64,000 bases of DNA, taken from assembly GCA_963798195.1 (NCBI GenBank), contig CAWCSF010000004.1:124001-188000 (forward strand), written 5' to 3'. Every line of letters begins with the position of its first letter. Position 1 is the first letter of the stretch. A program made the translations under genes and the position numbers. The notes beneath the pieces were generated by a model, which made no database searches, had not been told where the DNA came from, and saw nothing but the letters and a program-made list of their open reading frames with translations. Below are positions 25,565 through 33,324 of this stretch, in pieces. The DNA comes from CAVSRC01 sp963798195. GTDB taxonomy: Bacteria > Pseudomonadota > Alphaproteobacteria > Rhizobiales > Kaistiaceae.

Positions 25565-26368
25565 CTAAGCCCAGTCGTAGTCGTCGCCGAGTCGCGATCT
25601 GAGGTTGCGCCGGGTTGCCGTCTCGAAGGCCTCAGGCCATGCAATTCCCAGACGCGCCGACAGGGCGCGCGCCCGCGGGAAGAAGGCTTTTGCGATGGCC
25701 ATGTTCGCGGCGAGGATCTCGTCGAGCTGCGGGCCGGGATAGGGCAGGCCATAGACCAGCGCCACGTCCGGGGCCGGCAGCACCTTGCTCATGTGCAGGA
25801 TGCCGCCAGTGTCCGGCATTGTGGTCTCCTCGATCATCAGGTTGATCAGCATGTCGCGCAGCAGGCCGACACCCATAACCATCGTAACGTACTCTCGTCG
25901 CCCGACGCCGACGGGCGCCAGCCCGATCACCCGAATGAACTCGTTGATCAGGTAGGTGACGCGCCCGACGTTTGGCGTCCGCAGCGGCAACGTTTCCGGC
26001 AGTGCGTCGTAAAAACCACCGCGATCGACGAGCGGACGGATCGTGTCGCGGGACTTCCCCTTGAAGTCCGCCGGCGCCGTGATCGAGACGTCGCAGCGCA
26101 GCCATTTCTCCGTAATCGCGTTGACGAGCAGGCCCGGACCAATGGGCATCTCGTTCCAGAATACGATCGGCGCGATGTCCTCCAGCGTGTGCCGCCAGGT
26201 CTTGGCGAAGTCGGCGCGGCGATCGGCGGGAACCAGCGCGATCAGATCGACGTCGCTGTATTCGTCAGCTGTGCCGCGTCCGTAGCTGCCGGCCAGGAAC
26301 AGTGCCTCGACGGTGGCGTCACCGGCGATCCGTGCCGTGACCTTCTTTATGAACGTTGCCTGATCCAC
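25565..26368 (-). CDS. nucleotidyltransferase-fold protein, aminoglycoside adenylyltransferase-like
   Basis: Protein of 267 residues with a pol-beta type nucleotidyltransferase motif near its N-terminus: L-F-L-A-G-S-Y-G-R-G-T-A-D-E-Y-S-D-V-D-L, the G-S-x-G-R-G with the metal-binding D-x-D. The rest is helical with no signature that I can name. It could be an aminoglycoside adenylyltransferase relative or a minimal nucleotidyltransferase fused to a substrate domain. It is convergent with an APH(6)-like kinase, and both families include antibiotic-modifying enzymes. The two genes are on opposite strands, so they are not an operon. A resistance role is only a suggestion. Confidence 0.7.
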   Translation of the reverse strand: MDQATFIKKVTARIAGDATVEALFLAGSYGRGTADEYSDVDLIALVPADRRADFAKTWRHTLEDIAPIVFWNEMPIGPGLLVNAITEKWLRCDVSITAPADFKGKSRDTIRPLVDRGGFYDALPETLPLRTPNVGRVTYLINEFIRVIGLAPVGVGRREYVTMVMGVGLLRDMLINLMIEETTMPDTGGILHMSKVLPAPDVALVYGLPYPGPQLDEILAANMAIAKAFFPRARALSARLGIAWPEAFETATRRNLRSRLGDDYDWA

Positions 26369-26424
26369 GTCCGCTCCCGCTCACTATGCGGGAGTGTCCG
26401 TCGAGTCCTCCCGATGCGCAAACG

Positions 26425-26446
26425 AAAAGGGCGCCTCGCGGCGCCC
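26425..26446 (-). terminator. Rho-independent terminator of the aldehyde dehydrogenase gene
   Basis: Inverted repeat GGGCGCC-TCGC-GGCGCCC at 26429-26446. Read on the minus strand it is followed by TTTT (complement of 26425-26428). It lies about 30 bases past the stop of the minus-strand aldehyde dehydrogenase gene, the right place and orientation for an intrinsic terminator with a short T-run. Confidence 0.8.
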
Positions 26447-26477
26447 CTTGCATCAAGTGACAAGTGGAACGCTGCAG

Positions 26478-27917
26478 TCAGCCGTGATTGAACACGACGG
26501 TCTTCGCCACGGTGAATTCATGCAGCGCCTCCATGCCCTTCTCGCGGCCGTGGCCGGAGCGCTTGAAACCGCCGAAGGGCAACTCGATGCCGCCGCCGGC
26601 GCCATAGCCGTTGACAAACACCTGGCCGGTGCGCACGCCCTTGGCCATCCGCATCTGCCGGCCGCCATTCTCGGTCCAGATGCCCGACACGAGCCCATAT
26701 TCGGTGCCGTTGGCGATACGGATCGCGTCGCGCTCGTCGTCGAAGGGGATCGCGGCCAGCACCGGCCCGAACACCTCCTCGCGCGCCAGCGAATTGGCTT
26801 CCGGTACGAGCGTGAAGAGCGTTGGCGGCACGTAGTAGCCGTCCTTCGGCGCGCGCGCGTCGATCGTGCCTGTGGCGACGGCCACGATCTTGTCCTTGGC
26901 CGCGCCTTTCAGGAAACCCTCGACGCGTTCCTTCTGCTTCGGCGTGATCACCGGGCCGCAGTCGAGATCGAGATCGTAAGGCCCGACCTTGAGCTTGCCG
27001 AAGCGCTGGCCGAGCAGATTCAGAAATTCGTCATAGATCGAGCGCTGCACGAGCACGCGGCTGCCGGCCGAGCAGGTCTGGCCCGCGTTCTGCACAATGG
27101 CGTTTGTGATGACTTCCGCCGCTTTGGCCTGGTTCGCGTCGTCGAAGACGATCTGCGGCGACTTTCCGCCGAGTTCCAGAACGCAGGGCACGTGATGCAC
27201 CGCCGCCGCCTGTTGCACGAGCGTGCCGACCTCCGGTGAGCCGGTGAACGATATGAGGTCGATATCGGGGTGCGCCGCGAGCGCCGCGCCGGCTTCCTCG
27301 CCGAAGCCGGTGACGATGTTGATGACCCCGGCGGGGATGCCTGCTTCCAGCGCCAGCTCCGCCAGCCGGAGACAGGAGAGGCAGGCCTCTTCCGCCGGCT
27401 TAAGCACCGCCGTGTTGCCGGCAGCAAGCGAGGCGCCAAGCGTGCGCCCGAACATCTGCGCCGGATAATTCCACGGGATGATATGACCGGTGACGCCGCG
27501 CGGTTCGCGCAGAATCATCACCTGGTAGCCGGTCAGGAACGGGATCGTGTCGCCGTGGATCTTGTCCGCTGCGCCGCCGTAGAACTCAAAGTAGCGGGCC
27601 GCCGCGGTGATGTCGTTCCGAGCCTGCTTCATCGGCTTGCCGGCGTCGCGCGCTTCGATCTCCGCGAGTTCGTCGAAATGATCGAGGATCAGCCGACCGA
27701 GCCTGGTCAGCAGCCGGCCGCGATCGACCGCCGCCGTAGCCCCCCACACACCGTCAAAGGCGCGTCGTGCGGCCCTCACCGCCCGGTCGATATCTTCCTT
27801 GGTGCCCCGGGCGATGCGCCCGATTTCTTTACCGTCCGACGGGCCGAACATCGGGATGGTATCGCCCACCGCCGCGCCAACCCAGTCGCCGTCGATCAGG
27901 AGCTGCTGATATCCCAT
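26478..27917 (-). CDS. NAD(P)-dependent aldehyde dehydrogenase
   Basis: Aldehyde dehydrogenase superfamily enzyme (479 residues, normal length). The key motifs are the oxyanion Asn in P-W-N-Y-P, the nucleotide-binding F-T-G-S-P-E-V-G, the general base Glu in L-E-L-G-G-K-S-P, and catalytic Cys in N-A-G-Q-T-C-S-A-G-S-R. The end shows P-F-G-G-F-K-R-S-G-H-G-R-E-K-G. M-G-Y-Q-Q-L-L-I-D-G at 27917 is the family start, with GGGA just upstream; the longer frame to 28001 is ignored. The substrate is unknown; betaine-, gamma-guanidinobutyraldehyde- or sugar-derived aldehydes are possible. It is monocistronic, with a clear terminator and a 349-base divergent promoter region. Confidence 0.92.
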   Translation of the reverse strand: MGYQQLLIDGDWVGAAVGDTIPMFGPSDGKEIGRIARGTKEDIDRAVRAARRAFDGVWGATAAVDRGRLLTRLGRLILDHFDELAEIEARDAGKPMKQARNDITAAARYFEFYGGAADKIHGDTIPFLTGYQVMILREPRGVTGHIIPWNYPAQMFGRTLGASLAAGNTAVLKPAEEACLSCLRLAELALEAGIPAGVINIVTGFGEEAGAALAAHPDIDLISFTGSPEVGTLVQQAAAVHHVPCVLELGGKSPQIVFDDANQAKAAEVITNAIVQNAGQTCSAGSRVLVQRSIYDEFLNLLGQRFGKLKVGPYDLDLDCGPVITPKQKERVEGFLKGAAKDKIVAVATGTIDARAPKDGYYVPPTLFTLVPEANSLAREEVFGPVLAAIPFDDERDAIRIANGTEYGLVSGIWTENGGRQMRMAKGVRTGQVFVNGYGAGGGIELPFGGFKRSGHGREKGMEALHEFTVAKTVVFNHG

Positions 27918-28266
27918 GGTTTCCCACACTGAAAGGCGCCGGCGGGCCGCGTCCGGCCGGGGCTGGATGGATGTGTCGCACAGGAGACGCGCGGCAGACA
28001 ACGAGCGTATCGCGACGTTCTCTATAGCGCTGAACTATAGCTGTCAGCACCTCACCCGACTGCTGAAGTCGGGGCAAAAGACGATGTAACCGTTCGGTGA
28101 AAAAATCGCTGCTTCAGTGGGTGACTTTGGCTACCATGCGCATGTTCACACCGACGGCGATGGTGCCGGCCTGTTCTGTTGCCGGGCAGCGCCGCGTCGT
28201 CCACCAACATTAACCGGTTGCCCGTTTTAGGGTCCCGCCTGCCGGTGCCTCTGAGGAAACAGGCTC
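27918..28266. promoter_or_regulatory. 349-base divergent promoter region between aldehyde dehydrogenase and Gfo/Idh genes
   Basis: Divergent control region without a supported reading frame. Two symmetric elements stand out. CTATAG occurs at 28022-28027 and again at 28035-28040 (each self-complementary, 7-base spacer), about 110 bases ahead of the aldehyde dehydrogenase start and operator-like. A hairpin CCCGACT-GCTGA-AGTCGGG lies at 28055-28073. Near the right end, GAGGAAAC is the ribosome-binding site for the GTG at 28267. No regulator gene is adjacent. Confidence 0.45.
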
Positions 28267-29571
28267 GTGAAATACGCCATTGTCGGAACCGGCTCGCGCC
28301 ATCTCATGTTCCGTGACGCTATCATCTCGACCTATGCCGGCAGTCACCAACTCGTCGGTCTCTGCGATTCCAATCCGCACCGGCTGGAACTATCGGCCGG
28401 GCAAACGCGGCAGATTACCGGCAAGCCGGTGGCCACCTACGACGCGGACGCGTTCGACCACATGGTCGCGGAGCAGAAACCCGACGTTGTCGTCGTGACT
28501 GTGCCGGATTACCTGCACAACAAGTATATCGCGCGTGCACTTGAACTCGGCGCCAACGTCATCACCGAAAAACCGATGACCATTGACGCCGGTCGGCTGC
28601 GAGAGGTCCTCGACGCCCGGAAGAAATCCGGCAAGTCGATCACCGTCACCTTCAATTACCGCTACGCGCCGCACCGCACGCAGGTGAAGGACGTCTTGAT
28701 GTCCGGCAAGATCGGCGAGATCACCGCGGTCGATTTCCGCTGGTATCTTGATCGTGTCCACGGCGCCGATTATTTCCGCCGCTGGCATCGCTACAAGGAC
28801 AAGTCGGGCGGCCTGCTTGTTCACAAGGCGACCCACCACTTCGATCTCCTGAACTGGTGGCTTGCCTCCACGCCCAAGACCGTCCACGCATTCGGGAAGC
28901 GTGCGTTCTACCGGCCGGAGATGGCGATCGAACTGGGCCTCGCCGGGCATGGCGAGCGCTGCCACGGCTGTCCGGTCGCAGAGCGCTGCGACTTCGAACT
29001 CGATCTCACCGAGGACGAAAAGCTTAAGGAACTCTACCTCGATGGCGAGAGCCACGACGGCTATTTCCGGGATCGCTGTGTCTTCGCCAACGACATCACC
29101 ATCGAGGACACCATGCAGGTGCAGGCGCGCTACGCCAGCGGCGCGAGCCTGAATTATACGCTCGTCGCCTACAGTCCATGGGAGGGGTTGGAGGTCAAGT
29201 TCCACGGTACAAAGGGCGAGTTGACCCATCGTCACGTCGAGGTTCATGGCGTCTTTGGCGGCAAGCGCCAGCACGCGCAAGGCAACGAGTCGATTACGAC
29301 CCAACTCCACTTGGCGGGCGGCCCGTCCGAGGAACTGGAAGTCTGGCGTGGCAAGGGCAGCCATGGCGGCGCCGATCCGGTAATGCTTGGCTACATCTTC
29401 GATCCGGAGAACGTCGCCCCGGACAAGTACGACCGTGCCTCGACCGAGATCATGGGCGCGTGGTCGATTCTTACCGGCATCGCCGCCAATCAGTCGATCG
29501 CCACGGGCAGAGTGGTCGACGTGGATGCAATGCTTCGCGAAAACGGCGTAGAACTGGCCCGGCCCTCGTAG
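28267..29571 (+). CDS. Gfo/Idh/MocA family oxidoreductase with four-cysteine insertion
   Basis: NAD(P)-dependent sugar-type oxidoreductase (434 residues; GTG start with GAGGAAAC upstream). The N-terminal Rossmann fold reads K-Y-A-I-V-G-T-G-S-R-H, and the family E-K-P (residues 101-103) is present, as is K-A-T-H-H-F-D-L-L-N-W-W in the substrate domain. An insertion at about 228-271 holds Cys232, Cys235, Cys241 and Cys271 (C-x2-C-x5-C-x29-C), which could bind zinc or an Fe-S cluster. The protein is longer than the usual 330-390. I believe similar Cys patterns occur in a subgroup of this family, but its substrate is not known to me. It is monocistronic, convergent with the PfkB kinase gene. Confidence 0.85.
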   Translation: MKYAIVGTGSRHLMFRDAIISTYAGSHQLVGLCDSNPHRLELSAGQTRQITGKPVATYDADAFDHMVAEQKPDVVVVTVPDYLHNKYIARALELGANVITEKPMTIDAGRLREVLDARKKSGKSITVTFNYRYAPHRTQVKDVLMSGKIGEITAVDFRWYLDRVHGADYFRRWHRYKDKSGGLLVHKATHHFDLLNWWLASTPKTVHAFGKRAFYRPEMAIELGLAGHGERCHGCPVAERCDFELDLTEDEKLKELYLDGESHDGYFRDRCVFANDITIEDTMQVQARYASGASLNYTLVAYSPWEGLEVKFHGTKGELTHRHVEVHGVFGGKRQHAQGNESITTQLHLAGGPSEELEVWRGKGSHGGADPVMLGYIFDPENVAPDKYDRASTEIMGAWSILTGIAANQSIATGRVVDVDAMLRENGVELARPS

Positions 29572-29584
29572 GAACGCGCAGGCG

Positions 29585-30538
29585 TCAGTCCATCGGTTCG
29601 AGGAGCTTGCCCGCGTGGCCGCTACGGATCTCCTCGTAGATGCGCTCCACATCGGCGGCGATGCACAGCCGCGTACCGGCGGTCAGCACGGTCGCTGCCC
29701 CGGCGGCGACGGCGAAGGTCAGCGCGTCGTCGATCGGCCGGCCTTGCGACAGGGCCAGCGTCATGGCGCCGACGAAGCTGTCGCCGGCACCGACGGCCGA
29801 GTGCGCCTGCACTCGCGGCGAGCGCATGCGCAGCACGCCGTCCTTGGTCGCGAGCAGGGCGCCAGAGGCGCCCATTGTTACCGCCACGATCTCGGCCCGC
29901 CCGCGCTTGACGAGGTCGACGGCCGCGTCGCGGGTCGATTCATCATCGAGACGCCGGCCCATGAAAGCCTCCAGCTCGCCGATGCTTGGCTTCACCATGT
30001 AGAGCGGCACGTGCTGGAGCGTGACGCTCAGGCCAGCGCCGGAACTGTCGAGGATGAACTTTGCGCCGCGGTCGTGCACGATCTGCGCGATCTGGGCCAG
30101 GATATCGGTCGGCGCTCCCAGCGGCACGCTGCCGCTGGCGACGAAATATTCGCACTTTGTATTGCGTACGGCCTCGAGGCACGCCTCAACCTCTTCCGGC
30201 GAAAGCTTCGGTCCGTTTGGAATGAAACGGTACTCAAGCCCGGTTTTGCGCTCGTAAACCGTGAAGCTGATGCGGGTGCTGCCGGCGATCGGGACGATCG
30301 TGCGGGATATTCCGGCACGGTCCAGCAGGTCATCGAGCAGCTTTCCTGAAAAGCCGCCGGCCGGGCAGATCACCCGCGCGGTTCCGCCGAGTTCCACGAT
30401 CACGCGGGCCACGTTCACCCCGCCGCCGCCCGGATCGTAGGTTTCGTTGGCGGTCCGAACCTTGTGGGTCGGTCGCACCAGATCGGCCTCGCTCGCCACG
30501 TCGATGGTCGGATTCAGCGACATCGTGACGATACTCAT
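29585..30538 (-). CDS. PfkB-family hexose kinase (1-phosphofructokinase/6-phosphofructokinase II-like)
   Basis: Ribokinase-superfamily sugar-phosphate kinase (317 residues). The N-terminus M-S-I-V-T-M-S-L-N-P-T-I-D and Y-D-P-G-G-G-G-V-N-V-A-R-V-I match the FruK/LacC/PfkB branch. The C-terminal PfkB signature has A-H-S-A-V-G-A-G-D-S-F-V-G-A-M with the catalytic Asp in G-A-G-D. M-S-I-V at 30538 is preferred to the 11-residue-longer start at 30571. Candidate substrates are fructose-6-phosphate, fructose-1-phosphate or tagatose-6-phosphate, and the sequence does not decide among them. It diverges from the HerA-like gene. Confidence 0.87.
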   Translation of the reverse strand: MSIVTMSLNPTIDVASEADLVRPTHKVRTANETYDPGGGGVNVARVIVELGGTARVICPAGGFSGKLLDDLLDRAGISRTIVPIAGSTRISFTVYERKTGLEYRFIPNGPKLSPEEVEACLEAVRNTKCEYFVASGSVPLGAPTDILAQIAQIVHDRGAKFILDSSGAGLSVTLQHVPLYMVKPSIGELEAFMGRRLDDESTRDAAVDLVKRGRAEIVAVTMGASGALLATKDGVLRMRSPRVQAHSAVGAGDSFVGAMTLALSQGRPIDDALTFAVAAGAATVLTAGTRLCIAADVERIYEEIRSGHAGKLLEPMD

Positions 30539-30702
30539 GGGCGAAAGCTCCCTGAAGCTGGCGGTTTCCAACCGAACTACACTGTCAGATGGGAAGTTGC
30601 GAGGTATTGCGGCATCGCAATGACCGCTCGTTTACCTTTGTGGCGCATGATCCTCCGGCGGATGCCCGATGAAGCGCGTCCGCCAAGGGAGCCGTTTTCG
30701 CA

Positions 30703-32415
30703 ATGCATGGACCGGCGCAAAACCTCGGCCGGATCACTACTGTCAGTGGATCGGGCGCTTCGGCACGCCTGTTCAAGAACGCGACCGGGCAGGAACAGCC
30801 GGACAGCCTGACCATCGGCCGGCTGGTCGGGCTTCACGTGGAATCCTCACTCGTCGTCGGTGTTGTCACCTCAATGACGGTGTCCATGCCCGAGCCGGGC
30901 GATGACGAAAGCGGCCATCTCGTCGCCGCCATCGATTTCATGGGAGAGATCAAGAATTACGACACCGACACAGCCACGTTCCAGCGGGGTGTGTCGAACT
31001 ATCCGACTATCGGAGACGCCGTGTCCCGGCTGCAGACGGCGGACATCGCCGTCATCCATCGCATCGACACAGGCGATACCATCGATGTCGGCGTGCTGCG
31101 TCTCGACGCGACCGTTCATGCCTATATCAATTTCGAGGAACTGCTGCGCAAGCACTTCGCCGTGCTGGGCACGACGGGTGTTGGCAAGTCGTCCGCAGTT
31201 GCGCTCATCCTGCAGGAGATTCTGCGCAAGAAGGCAAATCTGCGCATCTTCCTGGTCGATCCGCACAATGAGTACGGACAATGCTTCGGCGAGTTGTCGC
31301 ACGTCATCAATCCGAAAAACCTCGTGTTGCCGTTCTGGCTGTTCAACTTCGAGGAAATCGTTGATGTCTTCTTCCGTGGGCGCCCGGGCCTGGAGGAAGA
31401 GACCGAAATATTGGCCGAACTGATCCCGATCGCGAAGGCGCGCTATGCCGCCAGCGCCCGCGGTGAGCGCGTGCATTTGCGCAAGCAGTCTGGCGGAGGT
31501 TACACGGCCGACACGCCAGTTCCCTACCGGATCTCGGACCTCATCGCTCTCATCGATGAGCGCATGGGCAAGCTCGAGAACCGTTCCGCGTGGACGAAAT
31601 ATCACCGGTTGATTACGCGCATCGAAACTCTCGGCAACGATTCCCGCTACGCCTTCATGTTCAATAGCCTCTTCGTCGAGGACATGATGGTTCAGGTGCT
31701 GGAGGATCTGTTCCGCCTGCCGATCAATGGGAAGCCCATCACCATCATGCAACTCGCCGGCTTCCCTTCCGAGGTGGTCGATTCCGTGGTGTCGGTGGTC
31801 TGCCGCATGGGCTTCGAGTTCGGCGTTTGGAGCGAAGGCTCTGCGCCGCTGCTGGTTTGCTGCGAGGAGGTGCACCGCTACGCTCCGGCCGATCGAAAGC
31901 TCGGCTTTGGTCCGACCCGAAAGGCACTCTCGCGCATCGCCAAGGAAGGGCGGAAATACGGCGTTTTCCTGGGCGCGATCACGCAGCGGCCATCTGATCT
32001 CGACGCGACCATTCTGTCTCAGTGCTCGACTGTGTTCGCCATGCGCATGGCCAACGATCACGACCAGGAAATCGTGCGTTCCGCGGTGCCGGATGCCGCG
32101 GCAAGCCTTATCGAATTCTTGCCGTCGTTGGGCACGCGCGAAGCCATCGCGTTCGGCGAAGGTGTCCCGCTGCCGACGCGCTTCTCGTTCAAGAACCTGG
32201 CCGAGGATCGTTTGCCGCGCAGTCAGTCCGGGCGACTCGCGCGGCTGGACGAGGGGGGTGAGGTGGACGACGATTTCATCCGCGCCGTGGTCGATCGCTG
32301 GCGAGATTCCTCGACCACCAGCACGGGACCCCGCATCGGCCTCTCAGCCCTGGAGCAGGGCGGAATCACCGACGACGGTCTTGGTGCGCCGCTGATCCCG
32401 CGGCGGACCGGCTGA
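30703..32415 (+). CDS. HerA-like ATPase (DUF87 helicase-type), without NurA partner
   Basis: FtsK/HerA-superfamily ATPase of 570 residues. An N-terminal beta-rich HAS-barrel-like region (about 1-140) precedes Walker A G-T-T-G-V-G-K-S (156-163). Then come V-D-P-H-N-E-Y-G, typical of HerA, and a Walker B-like L-L-V-C-C-E-E-V-H-R-Y. A sensor/arginine region around F-L-G-A-I-T-Q-R-P-S-D-L-D follows. Such proteins form hexameric rings that pump or unwind DNA, often with the NurA nuclease or with defence effectors. Neither lies within several genes here. Conserved stand-alone versions occur in alphaproteobacteria, so a housekeeping DNA role is as likely as defence. It diverges from pfkB. Confidence 0.83.
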   Translation: MHGPAQNLGRITTVSGSGASARLFKNATGQEQPDSLTIGRLVGLHVESSLVVGVVTSMTVSMPEPGDDESGHLVAAIDFMGEIKNYDTDTATFQRGVSNYPTIGDAVSRLQTADIAVIHRIDTGDTIDVGVLRLDATVHAYINFEELLRKHFAVLGTTGVGKSSAVALILQEILRKKANLRIFLVDPHNEYGQCFGELSHVINPKNLVLPFWLFNFEEIVDVFFRGRPGLEEETEILAELIPIAKARYAASARGERVHLRKQSGGGYTADTPVPYRISDLIALIDERMGKLENRSAWTKYHRLITRIETLGNDSRYAFMFNSLFVEDMMVQVLEDLFRLPINGKPITIMQLAGFPSEVVDSVVSVVCRMGFEFGVWSEGSAPLLVCCEEVHRYAPADRKLGFGPTRKALSRIAKEGRKYGVFLGAITQRPSDLDATILSQCSTVFAMRMANDHDQEIVRSAVPDAAASLIEFLPSLGTREAIAFGEGVPLPTRFSFKNLAEDRLPRSQSGRLARLDEGGEVDDDFIRAVVDRWRDSSTTSTGPRIGLSALEQGGITDDGLGAPLIPRRTG

Positions 32416-32432
32416 CACCGGTTGACGATGAC

Positions 32433-33107
32433 TCAGCCCGCGGCGCGGTTGCGTCCGTAGGCTGAAAGGAACACGTCGACCGCCGATTTCACCACGGCAT
32501 CGATGCGCGCGTCGGACGTCTTTTCCTTGGCGCCGAACATCAGCGGGCGCGTCAACGTCGACTGGGCGAGATCGAGAAACTGAGCTGCGGCCAGGTAAAC
32601 ATCGTCGATGTCGAGGACCCCAGCCGCGACTTGCGGTTCAAGATACTGCGCTAGCCGGCCGGAACACTGCCGCGGGCCCTGTTCGTAGAATTCCGCCGCT
32701 ACGTCCGGCATCCGCTCACCCATCGCCACTACGGTTCGCGTTGCCATGACGACATGGGGCGCAGTCACAAAGCGCGCGAATTGTCGGCCGAGTTTGGTGA
32801 GCACCGCGCGCACATCGCGGTCGTTGGGGTCGAGCGCGAAGATCGCCGGATACTGGCGCGCCTTCTCCTCGGCGACAAGGTCCTGGAACAGCCGCTCCTT
32901 GCTGTCAAAATAAACGTAGAGCGTACCCTTCGAGACACCGGCCTCGCGGGCGATGTCGCCCATACTGGTGGCATCGAAGCCATTCGCCATGAAGAGCCGT
33001 CCGGCGCCGTCGAGAATCTGGCGGCGCTTGCGCGCATCCTGCCCGGCGGCGCTGCGGCCGCCCGTCGTTTCTTCTGTTTTTTCAATGACGGTCATCGCGT
33101 CTTCCAT
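32433..33107 (-). CDS. TetR/AcrR-family repressor of the adjacent efflux operon
   Basis: TetR-family regulator of 224 residues. The N-terminal helix-turn-helix reads M-G-D-I-A-R-E-A-G-V-S-K-G-T-L-Y-V-Y-F-D-S-K-E-R-L-F (about residues 50-75), and the helical ligand domain resembles the AefR-like C-terminal type. M-T-V-I-E at 33095 is an alternative start. It diverges from the HlyD/EmrB pair across 217 bases that hold two copies of an inverted-repeat operator. Autoregulation and repression of the pump are therefore likely; the inducer is unknown. Confidence 0.9.
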   Translation of the reverse strand: MEDAMTVIEKTEETTGGRSAAGQDARKRRQILDGAGRLFMANGFDATSMGDIAREAGVSKGTLYVYFDSKERLFQDLVAEEKARQYPAIFALDPNDRDVRAVLTKLGRQFARFVTAPHVVMATRTVVAMGERMPDVAAEFYEQGPRQCSGRLAQYLEPQVAAGVLDIDDVYLAAAQFLDLAQSTLTRPLMFGAKEKTSDARIDAVVKSAVDVFLSAYGRNRAAG

Positions 33108-33175
33108 TCCTGAGAGCGCTTTCGGTCACCGTATGTCTCCACCGTTGTGACGCAAGTCACACCCCAAACAAAAAA

Positions 33176-33258
33176 TGACCGAACCGTTCAGTTCGATCTT
33201 GAAATAATGAGGGCCGCGCTGTAAGTCAATGCTCGATCGAACCGAACGGTTCGGTCAA
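33176..33258. promoter_or_regulatory. twin TetR-type operators flanking the tetR promoter
   Basis: Two copies of one element lie in opposite orientation. Copy 1 at 33178-33192 is ACCGAACCGTTCAGT. Copy 2 at 33241-33255 is ACCGAACGGTTCGGT, whose reverse complement matches copy 1 except for one base, and the match extends outward (TGACC...GATC) to about 23 of 24 bases. Copy 2 contains CGAACCG-AA-CGGTTCG, a perfect inverted repeat. Between the copies, on the minus strand, TTGACT (33229-33224), 17 bases, then TATTTC (33206-33201) make a plausible tetR promoter. The geometry suggests one repressor controlling both directions. Confidence 0.75.
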
Positions 33259-33324
33259 TTTCTGGGTGACCAAGCCCCAACCCGTTGATGGAGGCCGATT
33301 TTCGGCTCCGAGAGGGATACGACG

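Noticed and set aside
30703..32415. HerA-like ATPase as part of an anti-phage system.
   Set aside because: No nuclease, Sir2, methylase or toxin-like gene is adjacent, and the neighbours are metabolic. It is kept only as a question in the findings.
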